Source: Rhynchospora pubera
Lineage: Eukaryota > Streptophyta > Magnoliopsida > Poales > Cyperaceae
DNA length: 64,000 nt
Assembly (NCBI GenBank): GCA_028095005.1
Contig: CM051460.1
Location: 114,115,039 to 114,179,038, forward strand
Direction of reading: 5' to 3'
In this document: piece by piece, positions 24,185-35,400 of the stretch
How positions within the stretch are numbered: the stretch's first letter is position 1
Layout of the letters: the number at the start of each line of letters is the position of its first letter
Notes under the pieces: model-generated
What the model was told of the DNA's origin: nothing
What the model saw: only the letters and a program-made list of their open reading frames with translations
Database searches by the model: none
Position numbers and translations under genes: made by a program

Positions 24185-25012
24185 ATGATGGCAGAGGTAG
24201 TTGGGTCAGCGGCGGTCGGGGAGGTGGTCAGCACAGCTGCATCCTTCATCACGAGCAAGTGGAAAGAATTAAGCGGGGTCTCTGACAAGATTGAACAGCT
24301 AGAATGGAAGGTGCTCAAGATACGGAGTGCGATTGAGGAGAGCAAGCAGTATGACATCGATAACGAGCCATTGCGGGAGATGCAGAAGAAGCTTATCGAC
24401 GCAGCACAGGAAGGAGACGATGTGCTTCGGGCCTTCAAAATCCAACCTACTGCTCCACCGGAGCCTCTAACCTCAAATGTCGTCGCAATTCAGAATGCAG
24501 GCGAAACACACCTAACTAATGAAAGACCCCAATTCTGCTGGGTGATGGATGCAATGAGACCTCTGTGTACAATTATGGAATTATTACACCATAGTAGGAA
24601 AAAGATGCTCACCCGTATGAACAATGTGCTTTCTTTCCCAGCAACAAGTTCCAAAAGAGAGACACTGAACCGCATCCTTGAGAGAATAGAGGTACTTTCT
24701 GATGGCATTGGTGTGTTTCTGCAATTGGTAAGGCGACAACGACGGAAGAGAGGCAGAAGGGGGCGATGCAGACCACACTCAGGCTTCTTCATGTTTGTGT
24801 ACCTTGAATTGGCTCAGGATGCATTGAGTAATTGCTGGGCTGATCAGATCCCGTGGATGCAATTTCTGGTCGCAGTTTTGACCGCTGTCACTCTTCTTGA
24901 GACCAACAGAGAGTTTCGATTGAGGGTCCATGATGATGCTGGCATAATTAGAGTGCCAAAAGTGGTGCTTGATTTTCTCAAGTTCTCACACAAGTCCCTG
25001 CCGCTAGTTTGA
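24185..25012 (+). CDS. Stand-alone Rx-type N-terminal coiled-coil protein (NLR-like, no NB-ARC)
   Basis: A single-exon ORF of 275 aa starting at tandem ATGs (24185 and 24188). Residues 1-100 (MMAEVVGSAAVGEVVSTAAS..., LEWKVLKIRSAIEESKQYDI, KKLIDAAQEGDDVLRAF) have the helical pattern of the Rx N-terminal domain of CC-type immune receptors; QEGDDVLRAF takes the place of the EDVID-type helix. No P-loop, kinase-2, GLPL or LRR motif follows here or in the next 650 bp. The middle part has a strongly basic patch RRQRRKRGRRGRCR. The C-terminal half has helical, hydrophobic stretches but no clear membrane span. It may be a truncated NLR, a regulator pairing with CNLs, or a member of an Rx_N-only family. 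The intact frame and a TATA box argue for a live gene. Confidence 0.7.
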   Translation: MMAEVVGSAAVGEVVSTAASFITSKWKELSGVSDKIEQLEWKVLKIRSAIEESKQYDIDNEPLREMQKKLIDAAQEGDDVLRAFKIQPTAPPEPLTSNVVAIQNAGETHLTNERPQFCWVMDAMRPLCTIMELLHHSRKKMLTRMNNVLSFPATSSKRETLNRILERIEVLSDGIGVFLQLVRRQRRKRGRRGRCRPHSGFFMFVYLELAQDALSNCWADQIPWMQFLVAVLTAVTLLETNREFRLRVHDDAGIIRVPKVVLDFLKFSHKSLPLV

Positions 25013-25740
25013 ACTCCTTTTTGAGTGTCGAATCTATGATGGTTGTTTTTGTACGATATAAGCCATGTTAGGAACAATTTCTGTTGAAATTTTCTGTTTT
25101 GTTTCATTATTTGTAGTTTGGTTTGGCATGAATTTTCTGTTATGTTAGCAAGTATTTGATAGATCGCGTGCAATTTTCTGTTTTGCGATAATCTTGACTT
25201 GAAACTTTCGGTCCCTTTTCCAGGGTGGAGAGTTACTTATACTGGATTTTGGCTTCATACCGAATTTGTGCTTCAGATTGCATGTAGTTTGGATCATTCA
25301 ATTAGATTTGGTATAGCATTTTGATTTTCTGTATTCAATTAGATTTGGCAATATCCATAATTCCAATAAGCATTTTGATTTTCAATAAGCACACGGTATT
25401 ATGGATATTGCTAAAAATTCAAGTTTTGATGAATTTCTATTGTCAACGTCAAAAGGAGTACACATTTTCGTTCATTGAATATCTTGGTGCATTGATCTTA
25501 TTTTGATCTTGGGCTCGAACAATTTATTCTGGTCAATATGAATTAGTTCTTATCTTATTCCTATCACTAATTGGAATTGTTCCCATCACTAATAGAAATT
25601 TATTACCCATGGTTGCTTATGTATTTCTTTATGTCTAAATCTGCATAAGCTAGGTGTTAAGAAGCTCCAAAAACTGGTCATCCATGAGCTATAAAATAAT
25701 CCTCTCTCCAATGGAAACAACCGGTTACCGGCCATCCATT
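25013..25740. other. 3' flank of Rx_N-only gene, no gene seen
   Basis: AT-rich sequence, probably the 3' UTR of the preceding gene at its left end. Several short direct repeats of ATTTTGATTTTC and CAATTAGATTTGG-AT are visible at 25300-25390. Nothing else could be identified. Confidence 0.4.
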
Positions 25741-25746
25741 CACAAA

Positions 25747-26055
25747 CCAAAAGTCATATGGTTGATATGATTGGTTAGAGAATCTACTTTGTCTAGTTAA
25801 GTAAGGTGACTTGTCATAGCAGACTCTACTTGATGAAAACAAAGATATTAGAATTCAACTACATTTGGGACTTTAAATAAATGTAGTGTGAGTTTTGTTT
25901 ACCATTATAAATAAAACATTGCATAAACTAAATGACCTTAAAATGAAATTGTTATAGATACTAAAAGTGTTAATTTCGTTACAATCAATCTTTGAATTTG
26001 AACTAGCTCGTTTCTAAAGGTATTTACTTGGAGAAGTAACACTAAATGACCTTTG
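25747..26055 (+). pseudogene. Decayed copia leader and gag start
   Basis: This stretch aligns by eye with the pre-gag leader of the copia element at 32275-32540. Shared blocks are GGTTAGAGAATCTAC / GGTTGGAGAACCTAC, CATAGCAGA-C-ACTTGATGAAAA / CATAGCAGATCCATTTTGATG, GGGACTTTAAA--TGTAGTG, and AAACTAA-TGACCTT just before the gag start. At the gag ATG position this copy has ATA. Beyond about 26000 similarity fades. No LTRs were identified for it. Confidence 0.55.
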
Positions 26056-26501
26056 GATTAGAGAATTCATACAGACTAGATTTGACTCCTACGCTTGCAT
26101 CCACTTACTCAAGGAGTTCTTAGAGAAAATAGATATTAACTCAATCATTTATGATCGAGTAATGAGTATGAATTAAGAGAAACTTCTTTTAAGAAGTTAC
26201 ATGAAAGTTCCATTGACTTGCCAACTGAAAGGTTTGAATAGCTAATTGAAAACTAGAGATATCAAGATCTCTAATATCAAGCATTGTTAGTATTGTCATA
26301 CATAAACGAGAATCGTATTATGAGAGTCTACATAGCGTATAGCTCGTGGATCAATTGTTAGAATTGTCATAAGAATGACTTTACTGTATATTTGCATTCT
26401 TTATTATAGATATTGGAAATATGTAATGGAAGGTCTTTACTCTTCTCTCTTGGCTATGGCCTATGGTGCACATTCGGCGTTCCAGTGGTATTTTACATTT
26501 T

Positions 26502-26883
26502 GGCTCCGTTTGGATGAGGTGTGAGGATAATGGTGTGTTTGGATGACTAAGGAATAAGGTATAAGAATAAAGATTTTCGGTTTGCGTGTTTATTCTTATT
26601 CTTGTGCAACCCAAACAACACAAGAATAAGGAATAAGGGTCCTTATTCCTATACTAACAAAACCATGGTATAAAAATAAGGAATTTGGATAAGCACGCAA
26701 ACCGAAAATCCTTATTCTTATACCCTATTCCTTAGTCATCCAAACACACCCTAAGAGAATAAGGGAATAAGGGAATAAATTTATTATAAACAATCCAAAC
26801 TCTTCACAAAGTTACACACTTCCCAATACTTCTTCTCACTTTTTCCCTTATTCCTCTTATTCTCACACCATCCAAACGGAGCC
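26502..26883. mobile_element. GGCTCC-type MITE carrying an inner MITE
   Basis: The terminal inverted repeats are GGCTCCGTTTGGATG at the left and CATCCAAACGGAGCC at the right. Inside the right arm are TTTATTATAAACAATCCAAA and TTCACAAAGTTACACACTT, shared with the MITEs at 11316 and 27303. A second MITE (26531-26751) is inserted in it. A target duplication could not be resolved because the flanks are T-runs. Confidence 0.75.
26531..26751. mobile_element. Tourist-like MITE nested in the larger MITE
   Basis: This 221-bp element has long inverted arms: GGTGTGTTTGGATGACTAAG and the following GAATAAGGTATAAGAATAAAG on the left, mirrored at 26694-26750. A TAA target duplication lies at 26528-26530 and 26752-26754. 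TAA and GGGTGTGTTTGG-type ends fit the PIF/Harbinger (Tourist) group. Confidence 0.78.
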
Positions 26884-27302
26884 AATTTTTGCGAGAACTG
26901 CATGATTCTTTAATTTTTGGTAAAACTGGTACATGATTCCAAGTGTGACATGGTACACAGTATGCTAGTTAGACGTCTTTACCAGTGGAACAATAGTTAA
27001 GAGTACATAATTGAATGCACAACTCAACTACTTAAGCTCATTTGTTCCATCAAAGGTTGCAACGTATGAAGAGATATATAATGAGGTTATAATAGTCAAA
27101 TTTTGAGATGTCAAATCATTTCTTCACTGTTTTTTATATGGTTTCCAATCACCAACATCAATTCCCGTCAATTCTTTTTCTATTGATTGTGATCACCATA
27201 TGCCAATTCCAAATTATCTTAAATCAATTCTTTTCTAATAAAATGAAATCATCTCCCATCAAACCATGCACCATTCCGATCGGGCCTAAATAAAATATCC
27301 AT

Positions 27303-27491
27303 GGCTCCGTTTGGATGCGTTGAGAATAAGGTAGGAAGAAGGAAGAAGGGAAGAAATTTATTGGGAAATGGTAAATTTATTGGGAAGTGTGTAACTTTTG
27401 TGAAGAGTTTGGATGGTTAGAAATAAATTTATTGGTAAAAAATAGTTATTCCTTATTCCTTATTTCGGAAAGAAACCATCCAAACGGAGCC
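27303..27491. mobile_element. Short GGCTCC-type MITE
   Basis: This 189-bp element has GGCTCCGTTTGGATG / CATCCAAACGGAGCC termini and CAT flanking both sides (27300-27302, 27492-27494). The interior AAGTGTGTAACTTTTGTGAA and GAGTTTGGATGG are the reverse complement of the block shared with the two other family members. Confidence 0.78.
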
Positions 27492-27494
27492 CAT

Positions 27495-28637
27495 GTCAAA
27501 CAAGCAAGTGCCGATATTTTTATGCTAATTAGCCTTCTCTTCTTCATTGTACTTCCAATCTATTAGCTGCTATAAAGCCATTTAACCCTCATACATGCTC
27601 ATGTTTGGCCACTTACTGGATAAACCAATAAGGATAAGAACCAAATGTTTATTTTCAAATCGGGTAGTCCAAAATTCACATTTTCGGTGGTTTTTAATAA
27701 TGAACAGATTCTTTGCACATAAATTAGATTTGCATGGATTGTACTTTTTCATTTTAGTTAGAACTATCTTTATGGTAACTAACAACTTAAGACTGTATAT
27801 GTGTGCAATTTGTATCAGTAATGACGTGAGAAACTTTTTTCAGCCAACAAGTTCAAACAATTGGAAGAGAGGTTCAAGAAGCATTTGGAAGAAATTAGGA
27901 GCCAACAAGTTTTTCTTTCGATTATTGTAATTATAAAATGAAGAATGTATGGATATACAATTAGTTGTAGCTGAAAGACTTGTATTAGGAGCCAACTAAT
28001 TCAATTTCTCCCTTGAATTTGGTTGTAATAGCTGAAGACTTGTATCAGTTCAATTTCTCTCTTGAATTTGGTTGTTTGATCAGAATTTTAACATATTTCC
28101 AAATAAGAGTACTTTTGATTCAGGTTTTGGCTGAAAATCTTGGAATTTTTGTTTCTTTTTGTATGATTCAAGTTCAATTTGTGGATTATGTTTTGCTTCT
28201 TACGTGCAATTGCAATGTTTGATGTCATGGCGAAGCTAATTAATATACATTATTTGAAATCCATCAAGTCCAATAAAATTTCATAAATACTTATTTTCAT
28301 GGCATTCTATCCGTATCCTTTTAATAAATATATTTTGAGCCTTCTACCTGCAAACACCTCTTAACAAACAGCGGTACAAGGCAACAACATGTATCGCTAC
28401 TGAAATAGTAGGAAAGGGTAATTTGACATAACACACCAAATACAAAAAATACTGCCAAATATTATGTTATTTCTTTCATTTATAAAATATTCCACCTATT
28501 CTTTTCATTTACAAAATTCTGCCAAAAAATAAAATTGCTTTGAAACTTGACTACTCTTATGTAATTAATCTCCAGATTGCTGCAAAAAAATAAAGAAAAA
28601 TTGCATTAGTATTCAACATGTCCATGCAACATCTAGG
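27495..28637. other. AT-rich intergenic region with a local tandem duplication
   Basis: No gene recognised. A unit of about 60 bp containing AGCTGAA-GACTTGTAT, TTCAATTTCTC and CTTGAATTTGGTTGT is duplicated at about 27970-28070. The sequence 28633-28637, CTAGG, is the left target duplication of the copia element. Confidence 0.5.
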
Positions 28638-30395
28638 TGTTAGAGATATGTCCTAGAAGCCAATCATATTTGGCTACTTCTATGGTTTTATGTTATGGAT
28701 GATTTTATATCATTTGTTCCTTGATTTATGTGTTGACAGTTCATTCAGGTTGAGGATCTGAATTATAAATCACTGTGTTTCATTTAGTAGTAAATGACAA
28801 CAATAAATCTAAAGCGTCCATAATCTTGATAATTAACAAGGAACATTAATTATCAATAAGATTAGTATGCAAGTTAAGTGTTGATTAAGTTCTATAAATC
28901 ACAGGTTAAGAGTAACCAACTTAATTGCATATGTTTATGTTAACTGAACATAGTACAGGACATGACCCAACGAAATAAATATATGGATTGTGTTATGTGT
29001 CATTATTTATTTCGTTATGATTTTGATTCTAAGTTTGAGATATTTATCTTTTCCACATGAGGATAGGTTCAATAAATATCGTCTACCGCTGATTCCCGAT
29101 AAGGGCTGCTATACGGACATTATTTATGTTCTCTTGAATTGTGCGGGGAAAAGCTAAATAGTCAAGAAAACCGTATGTCCCTCATTAATTCACTTAGTGA
29201 GTGACGATATCTGTTTGGGCCCCTTGATGGAGATAGATTGTTTGCTAGCAACTGATACAATTATCTCTAGATCAAGAAACGTATAATCTGCAAGAATGAC
29301 ACATTCCTATCTTGAATTATACGATGATATCGTGTGACATAAGAATCAAAATAGAGATATACTTTTATTCTCTCATGCAGGATTGAAATATTGTAGCTGT
29401 ACACTATTTATGCGAATTGGGAATCATAACGTGCTGCTAGATACCGCTTATGATTATTGGAATTAAATAGCGATTTAACTTCATGTCCAACGTAGCATAA
29501 ATCCTCAAAGGGTCACACAAAATTGGTATTTTAACCATGCATGCATTATTTATTTATTTGCAATAATTGGTATTGCAAAATATGATAAGTTGATTAATTA
29601 ATTAAATAGCGTTATAGACCGTTATAATTAATTAAATCAAAGGGATCATATAGAAATAAATTAATGCATTTTCTAATCCCTAAATAATTATTATTAAGTT
29701 AATAATTATTTATTTCAACACATATGCATATTATAGGGCTTTAATTAAATAGTTAATTAAAGGTCCAATAGGGAACCAAATTGAGAGCAACAAAAGGGGT
29801 CATTTAATGATTGATTGAGTGGACCCATGAGACAAAGCAAATAGCCCATAAAGGCCCTTATTGTGGCCGACCACACTAGTGGTAGGTGGGGTGGCAATCT
29901 TGTAAATAGTAGGTGTGAGGTAGGTAGGGTTTGCACACTATATAAAGGGTTGTATGGTTGCAAATTCCCCTCTCTCTCTCTCTCCCACTAACCTAGCCGC
30001 CCCCCTCTCTTGGTAGGCGCCTCCCCCTCTCTTCTCTCCCTATTGCTCATGTGTTGAGCTCCATTCTTCCACAAATCAATTAGTTCATTTGCTAGAAGAA
30101 CGGGAAAACTAGGGATTAGTCATATCCTCCAAGTTACTAGCATAGCTTGTTGAGGATTTGGTTAATACCAAGTGGACTCGAGGAGCTTTCGACAAGGAGG
30201 CCAAAAGAGCAAGAACCACCTTTCATCCTAGCCGCGGTTCAAATCCCCTTGGTTACGATATCAAGGGAGGTACATCTTTGAACTCTTTCTCTTGTGTGAA
30301 TGGCTTAGTACTAGTTCCTATGTGTGTGCATGCTTAATTATGGGTAATTAATAGTAATTATCTTTGAAAAATTAAAATTGTGCACTTAACTAACA
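28638..30395 (+). repeat. 5' LTR of the copia element
   Basis: It starts TGTTAGAGATATG and ends CACTTAACTAACA. It contains a TATA box and a CT-rich stretch downstream, together the presumptive promoter and transcript start region. The same sequence recurs at 36747-38504. Confidence 0.95.
29939..29946 (+). promoter_or_regulatory. TATA box in copia 5' LTR
   Basis: TATATAAA followed by GGGTTGTATGG and, about 30 bp on, a CTCTCTCTCT run. It is conserved at 38048-38055 in the 3' LTR. This is the likely core promoter for the genomic transcript. Confidence 0.7.
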
Positions 30396-30396
30396 G

Positions 30397-30408
30397 TGGT
30401 ATCAGAGC
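30397..30408 (+). other. Primer-binding site of copia element
   Basis: TGGTATCAGAGC starts one base after the 5' LTR. It is complementary to the 3' end of tRNA-iMet. Confidence 0.9.
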
Positions 30409-32470
30409 ACATGGTCGTACTTAAGCTATTTTGACACTAAATTAAGAGAAATTGGCTAATTAACGGATTAGTAGAGATGATGCGTTTGTTTGCTGTCTGG
30501 AAATGGTATTTTCTGTGTTGTTTCGCATTTTGCGCTGTGATAAGTTCTCTGGAAGTTTTTTCCATCTACATAAAAGTTGTAGATCTGTGGATTGTGATTC
30601 TTTTGGCGTTAGATTGACGTTTTAATGAATTAGTATGGATTTTTGTGAATAAAATGGCGACAGTGCGCAGAACCAGTTTCTGCTCGTACTGTCCTGTTTG
30701 AATGGCTTGAAAGATTTATATTTTGAATATAAGTACCAGTGTTCTATCGCTAGATTAAAAGAGGACTTGAAGCTCTTTCTGAAAATGTATAAATTGTTGC
30801 ATGACTTGGATTAATTTGTTGGTTGTCAAGTATGAAAAGTAAGATCTCGTCAGATCCAGTTTGTTGAGCAAATCGATTGTTCTAATAAACTGTACCAACT
30901 GAGAATTCCTTTAAAAATTCTGTTTAAATGGAGTTATTCTATTTTGAGTTAGGATTCCAGGAAAATTAATTTCATAATTTTTCGTGGAATTTTGGACCTT
31001 AAACTAGGTTAGAACATTTCGATCGACAGTCTGTTCCAGTACAAAATTTGTTGATTGTTTAGTATGTAACTCGAACTTTTTGAACTGAACTTAGTGGTTT
31101 TCTTTTCCTGGATAGCTAGCCTATAGACTAAACTAGTTTTTCTATGTATATTGTATATATAAAAACTGATTAGAAGGTGGTCTAACAGACCAAATGGTTG
31201 AGAGGATAAGCTGAAATTCTCATAACGGTGTTTCGTGCACTTGTAAGAGATTTGTCATTTTTGATTCTCCCAGATGGTTTAAGATCTCTTCTTGAAATTT
31301 TTACTGTTATTCACAACTATGATAAGGAGCTTAAGTAATTTATTTGAGAATTTTTGGAGACCTAAAACCTCTGTTTTTATTGGATTCCATTAGTTACGTT
31401 TTTTAATAAATTACTGTTTTTCTAAGTATTCAAATTAGTTGAAAACAATTAGAAAACTCCTTGTTTGATCTCCTTTCAGTTATGGGGTGTTGAAAGAACT
31501 TTCTAAATGAATTTAAACAAGTTTTGTTGTTTAAAATTGAGGATTTGTACACGGAATTTACTTATGGCAAACGATACGCAAAGATGCTTGAAAATCGTTA
31601 ATTGGAAACAAAGTGCTTGTATGTGCTAACTTTGTTTTGTAGGTGGATAGTGGGTTTAGTATGGCTCAAGACTCAATGCCTTGTGGTTGTATTGAATGCA
31701 TGTGTGAATGTTTGTAATGCGGCCTTTGGTGCCATTAATTAATTAATTTGTTGATTAATTTTTTATGTAACTTGTGAGGCTTGCATGCCCCTAAGGTTAG
31801 GATGGGAATAGGATGTTTTCACATATATTTTGCACCTTTATTTTATATAGGATTTAGATCCTTATAGAATTTAGTGGGAGGGCAAGTATTAGATTAGTTT
31901 TGCTCCATGAACGATGTGGCGAAACTAATGCAAGCGGGAGCCATACAAACCCACAACTATGAGATGCTTATGTGATTACTTTTGTTAGGTTAGGTATGGG
32001 TGTATGCTTACACGACCACCAAACAAAGTGTCATATGAATTGTTTGTCCCAAACTAAAACGAATAAGTTAAATCGCCCTCCTTCTCTCTATCCCTTTCAC
32101 GCTGATTGTCACTCATGGCGCGGTCCGCCCAAGCGGATGTCATGATTGCCAATTCGGTAGTCGGGGTGCAAATAGCTAAGATTTGCAAGGAGCAAATAGT
32201 GAGAAGTGACTTTTCGATGGACTCAACTAGAGTTTGGACATCGGGGCGAAGTTCGCTTATGCGAACCAAGAGTCATGGTAAGATGATCGGTTGGAGAACC
32301 TACCTTATCTAATCATTTTGGATGACGTGCCATAGCAGATCCATTTTGATGAAAATAGGGGTCTTGGAAATCACTATACTTAGGGACTTTAAAAGTGTAG
32401 TGAAAGTTTTACTTTTGTTAAAACTAAAAACATAAAACTAATTGACCTTTAAATTCGATAATTGTTGTAG
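30409..32470 (+). other. Long untranslated leader of the copia element
   Basis: About 2 kb lie between the primer-binding site and the gag start, with no long ORF and no recognised domain. The last about 200 bp (32275-32470) are mirrored by the decayed copy at 25747-26055, so this part is a conserved piece of the family and not a later insertion. It may hold packaging or dimerisation signals, but none can be identified. Confidence 0.6.
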
Positions 32471-35400
32471 ATGTCTTCCTCATCTTTAACGCTTCGTTCT
32501 CTTCTTGAGAAAGAGAAACTTGCCTTTAACGGTGCTAATTTTTTGGATTGGCACCGCAATCTAAGGCTTGCCCTTAGATTTGAGAAAAGGGAGTATCTCC
32601 TTTCCACTCCGATTCCCTCTGCTCCTAAGGACACCGATCCGAAGGATAAGCAAGAGGCATATGAGGAACACGTCAATGACGACATAGAGATGTCGGTCTT
32701 GATGGTTGCGGTCATGGAATCGGAACTCCAAAATGAGTTCATTGATAGTGGTTATGGAGTGTTTGAAATGATCACTCGTCTCAAGAACATGTTCCAAACC
32801 AAGGCCCGCACCGAAAGGGCCCGTCTCATCAAGGCCGTCGCCAACACTCGCTTGGCAGAAGGTCATGAAGTCGGGCCACACGTCATGAAGATGGCGGGGT
32901 TGTTTCGGCAGCTTGAAAAGCTTGATACGCCCTTTCCTACGGGTGCGATTCAAGATTTCATTCTCAACTCCCTCCCTCCAAGCTTCACCGGTTTTGTTGT
33001 GAACTACAGGATGAACGGCATGGACAAGAGCATGGATGATCTCCAAAATATGCTCGTTGAGACGGAGGATAGTCTCAAGAAGGAGAAGGGCCCAAAGGAT
33101 GTTCTTACCGTGAGTGACAAGAGCAAGAAGATCAAGAAGCGAGGCCGTAAATCCAAGAAGGGCAAAGGCCCGGTGACGCCCCAAGGTCCGGCCAAGGGTG
33201 CTCCCGTGGGTTCCAAGAAGAAGAAGAACCTGGCCACTCCCGAGACCGTTTGCTACTATTGTAGCAACAAGGGTCATTGGAGGAGAAACTGCCCCAAGTA
33301 CCTTGCCGACAAGAAGGCGGGAACCGTCCAACCTTCTTCTTCAGGTATATTTGTCATCGAAACCCTTCTCGCTACCTCTAACACCGATTGGGTATTCGAT
33401 ACTGGTTCGTGTGCTCACATTTGTCGAAATGTGCAGGTCTTAAAGAATAGGAGGCGGCTCGAGAAAGGTGAAGTTCAACTCCGCGTCGGGAATGGCACGT
33501 GCATCTCCGCTATGGCCATTGGGAGCGTGGATTTAACTTTACCTTCTGGTTTTGTGTTGGAACTAAAGGATGTATTTTTGGTTCCCTCTATCACTCGAAA
33601 CATTATCTCTATCTCTTGTTTGGACATGGATGGTTTTGATGTTGTAATAAAGAACAAGTTGTTGACCTTGTTTCGAAATGAAGTTCGTTTTTGTGATGCG
33701 CATTTATTGAATGGTCTTTATGTGCTTGATTCTAGAGGACTTATCTTGAGTGTTGAGAATGACAATAGGAAACGTAAGATTTCACATGAGAATGCAACTT
33801 TGATGTGGCGTTGCCGCTTAGGTCATATCAATGAGAAACGCATCAAGAGATTACAAACCGTTGGTCTCTTGAATCAATTCGCTTTCGAGCCAATTGAGAC
33901 ATGCGAATCTTGTTTGATGGGAAAGATGACCAAAGCGCCTTTTCCCAACAAAGGGACAAGGGCAAATGACTTATTAGACCTTGTACATACCGATGTATGT
34001 GGACCTATGAGCATTTGTGCATGTGGTGGTTATTCATAGTTCATCATATTCACCGACGATCATAGTGGATACGGGTATATCTACTTGATGCGTCACAAAT
34101 CCGAATCCTTTGACAAGTTCAAAGAATTTAAGAATGAAGTTGAAAACCAACTTGGTCGAAAGATCAAGGTCTTACGATCCGATCGAGGTGGTGAGTACTT
34201 GAGCCATGAGTTTTGCAACTATCTAAAGGAGTGTGGAATCATTCCACAACTCACTCCACCTGGAACACCACAATGGAATGGTGTATCCGAAAGGAGGAAT
34301 CGAACTTTGCTTGACATGGTTCGATCAATGATAAGCCAAGCCGATTTGCTTATGTCCTTTTGGGGATACGCCCTTGAAACCGCAACTTTTACATTAAACC
34401 GTGTTCCATCAAAGTCCGTTGAGAAGACGCCCTATGAGTTTTGGTTTAAGAAGAAACCAAGCATGTCGTTTCTCAAGATTTGGGGTTGTGAAGCTTATGT
34501 GAAAAGGCTAGTGAGCGATAAGCTTGGACCCAAATCGGACAAATGTCACTTCGTAGGATACCCTAAGGAAACGAAGGGTTACTACTTTTATAACCGCAAC
34601 GAGAACAAGATAGTTGTTGCTCGTTATGGTGTGTTCTTGGAGAAAGAATTTCTCTCAAGAAGAAGTAGTGGGAGCAACGTGGTAATTGAAGAAATTCAAG
34701 AACCGCAACAACAAAGCATGCCTCAAGTAGGCAATGTAGTTGTTCCCGATATGGTGCCAAATGAGGTTGCACAAAATGTGGATGCACCGAATGAGATTGT
34801 AGCCGAACCCATTCCACAAGTTGTTGTGGAAGAAGAGGTTCACGAACAAGCTCCCTCAAATGAAAATTCAAACATATCGCGAGTCGATGATGTTGAGGAA
34901 GCACCTTCACTTGAAGTTCAAGAACAAAGTCCACAAACCGTTGTGGAACAAGTTCAAAAATCTCAAGCATCAACCCTACGAAGATCGACAAGGCCAAGTC
35001 GTCCACCTATAAGATATTTAGGTTTGCACGACGTTCTCGTCATGGAGAACGATGAGCCTTTGACCATTGATGACATGAGAAAGAAACCCGACTCCAAGGA
35101 ATGGCTTAAAGCCATGGAATCCGAAATGCAATCCATGTATGACAACAAGGTTTGGACTTTGGTTGACCTTCCCAACGGAGTAAAACCCGTTGAGAACAAA
35201 TGGATCTTTAAGAGAAAGGTCGACATGGATGGCAACTTGACCATTTACAAAGCACGACTTGTAGCGAAAGGTTACAAGCAAATTCATGGTATTGACTATG
35301 AAGAAACCTTCTCGCCCGTTGTCATGTTCAAGTCAATTCGGATCATGTTAGCAATTGCCGCATTCTATGATTATGAGATTTGGCAAATGGATATCAAAAC

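Noticed and set aside
32561..33331. 256-codon minus-strand open frame within copia gag
   Set aside because: It is the antisense shadow of the gag coding region, with no known domain and no promoter.
34037..34039. Programmed stop-codon readthrough in copia pol
   Set aside because: The codon lies inside the integrase core rather than at a gag-pol border, lacks a readthrough context, and coincides with other inactivating changes.
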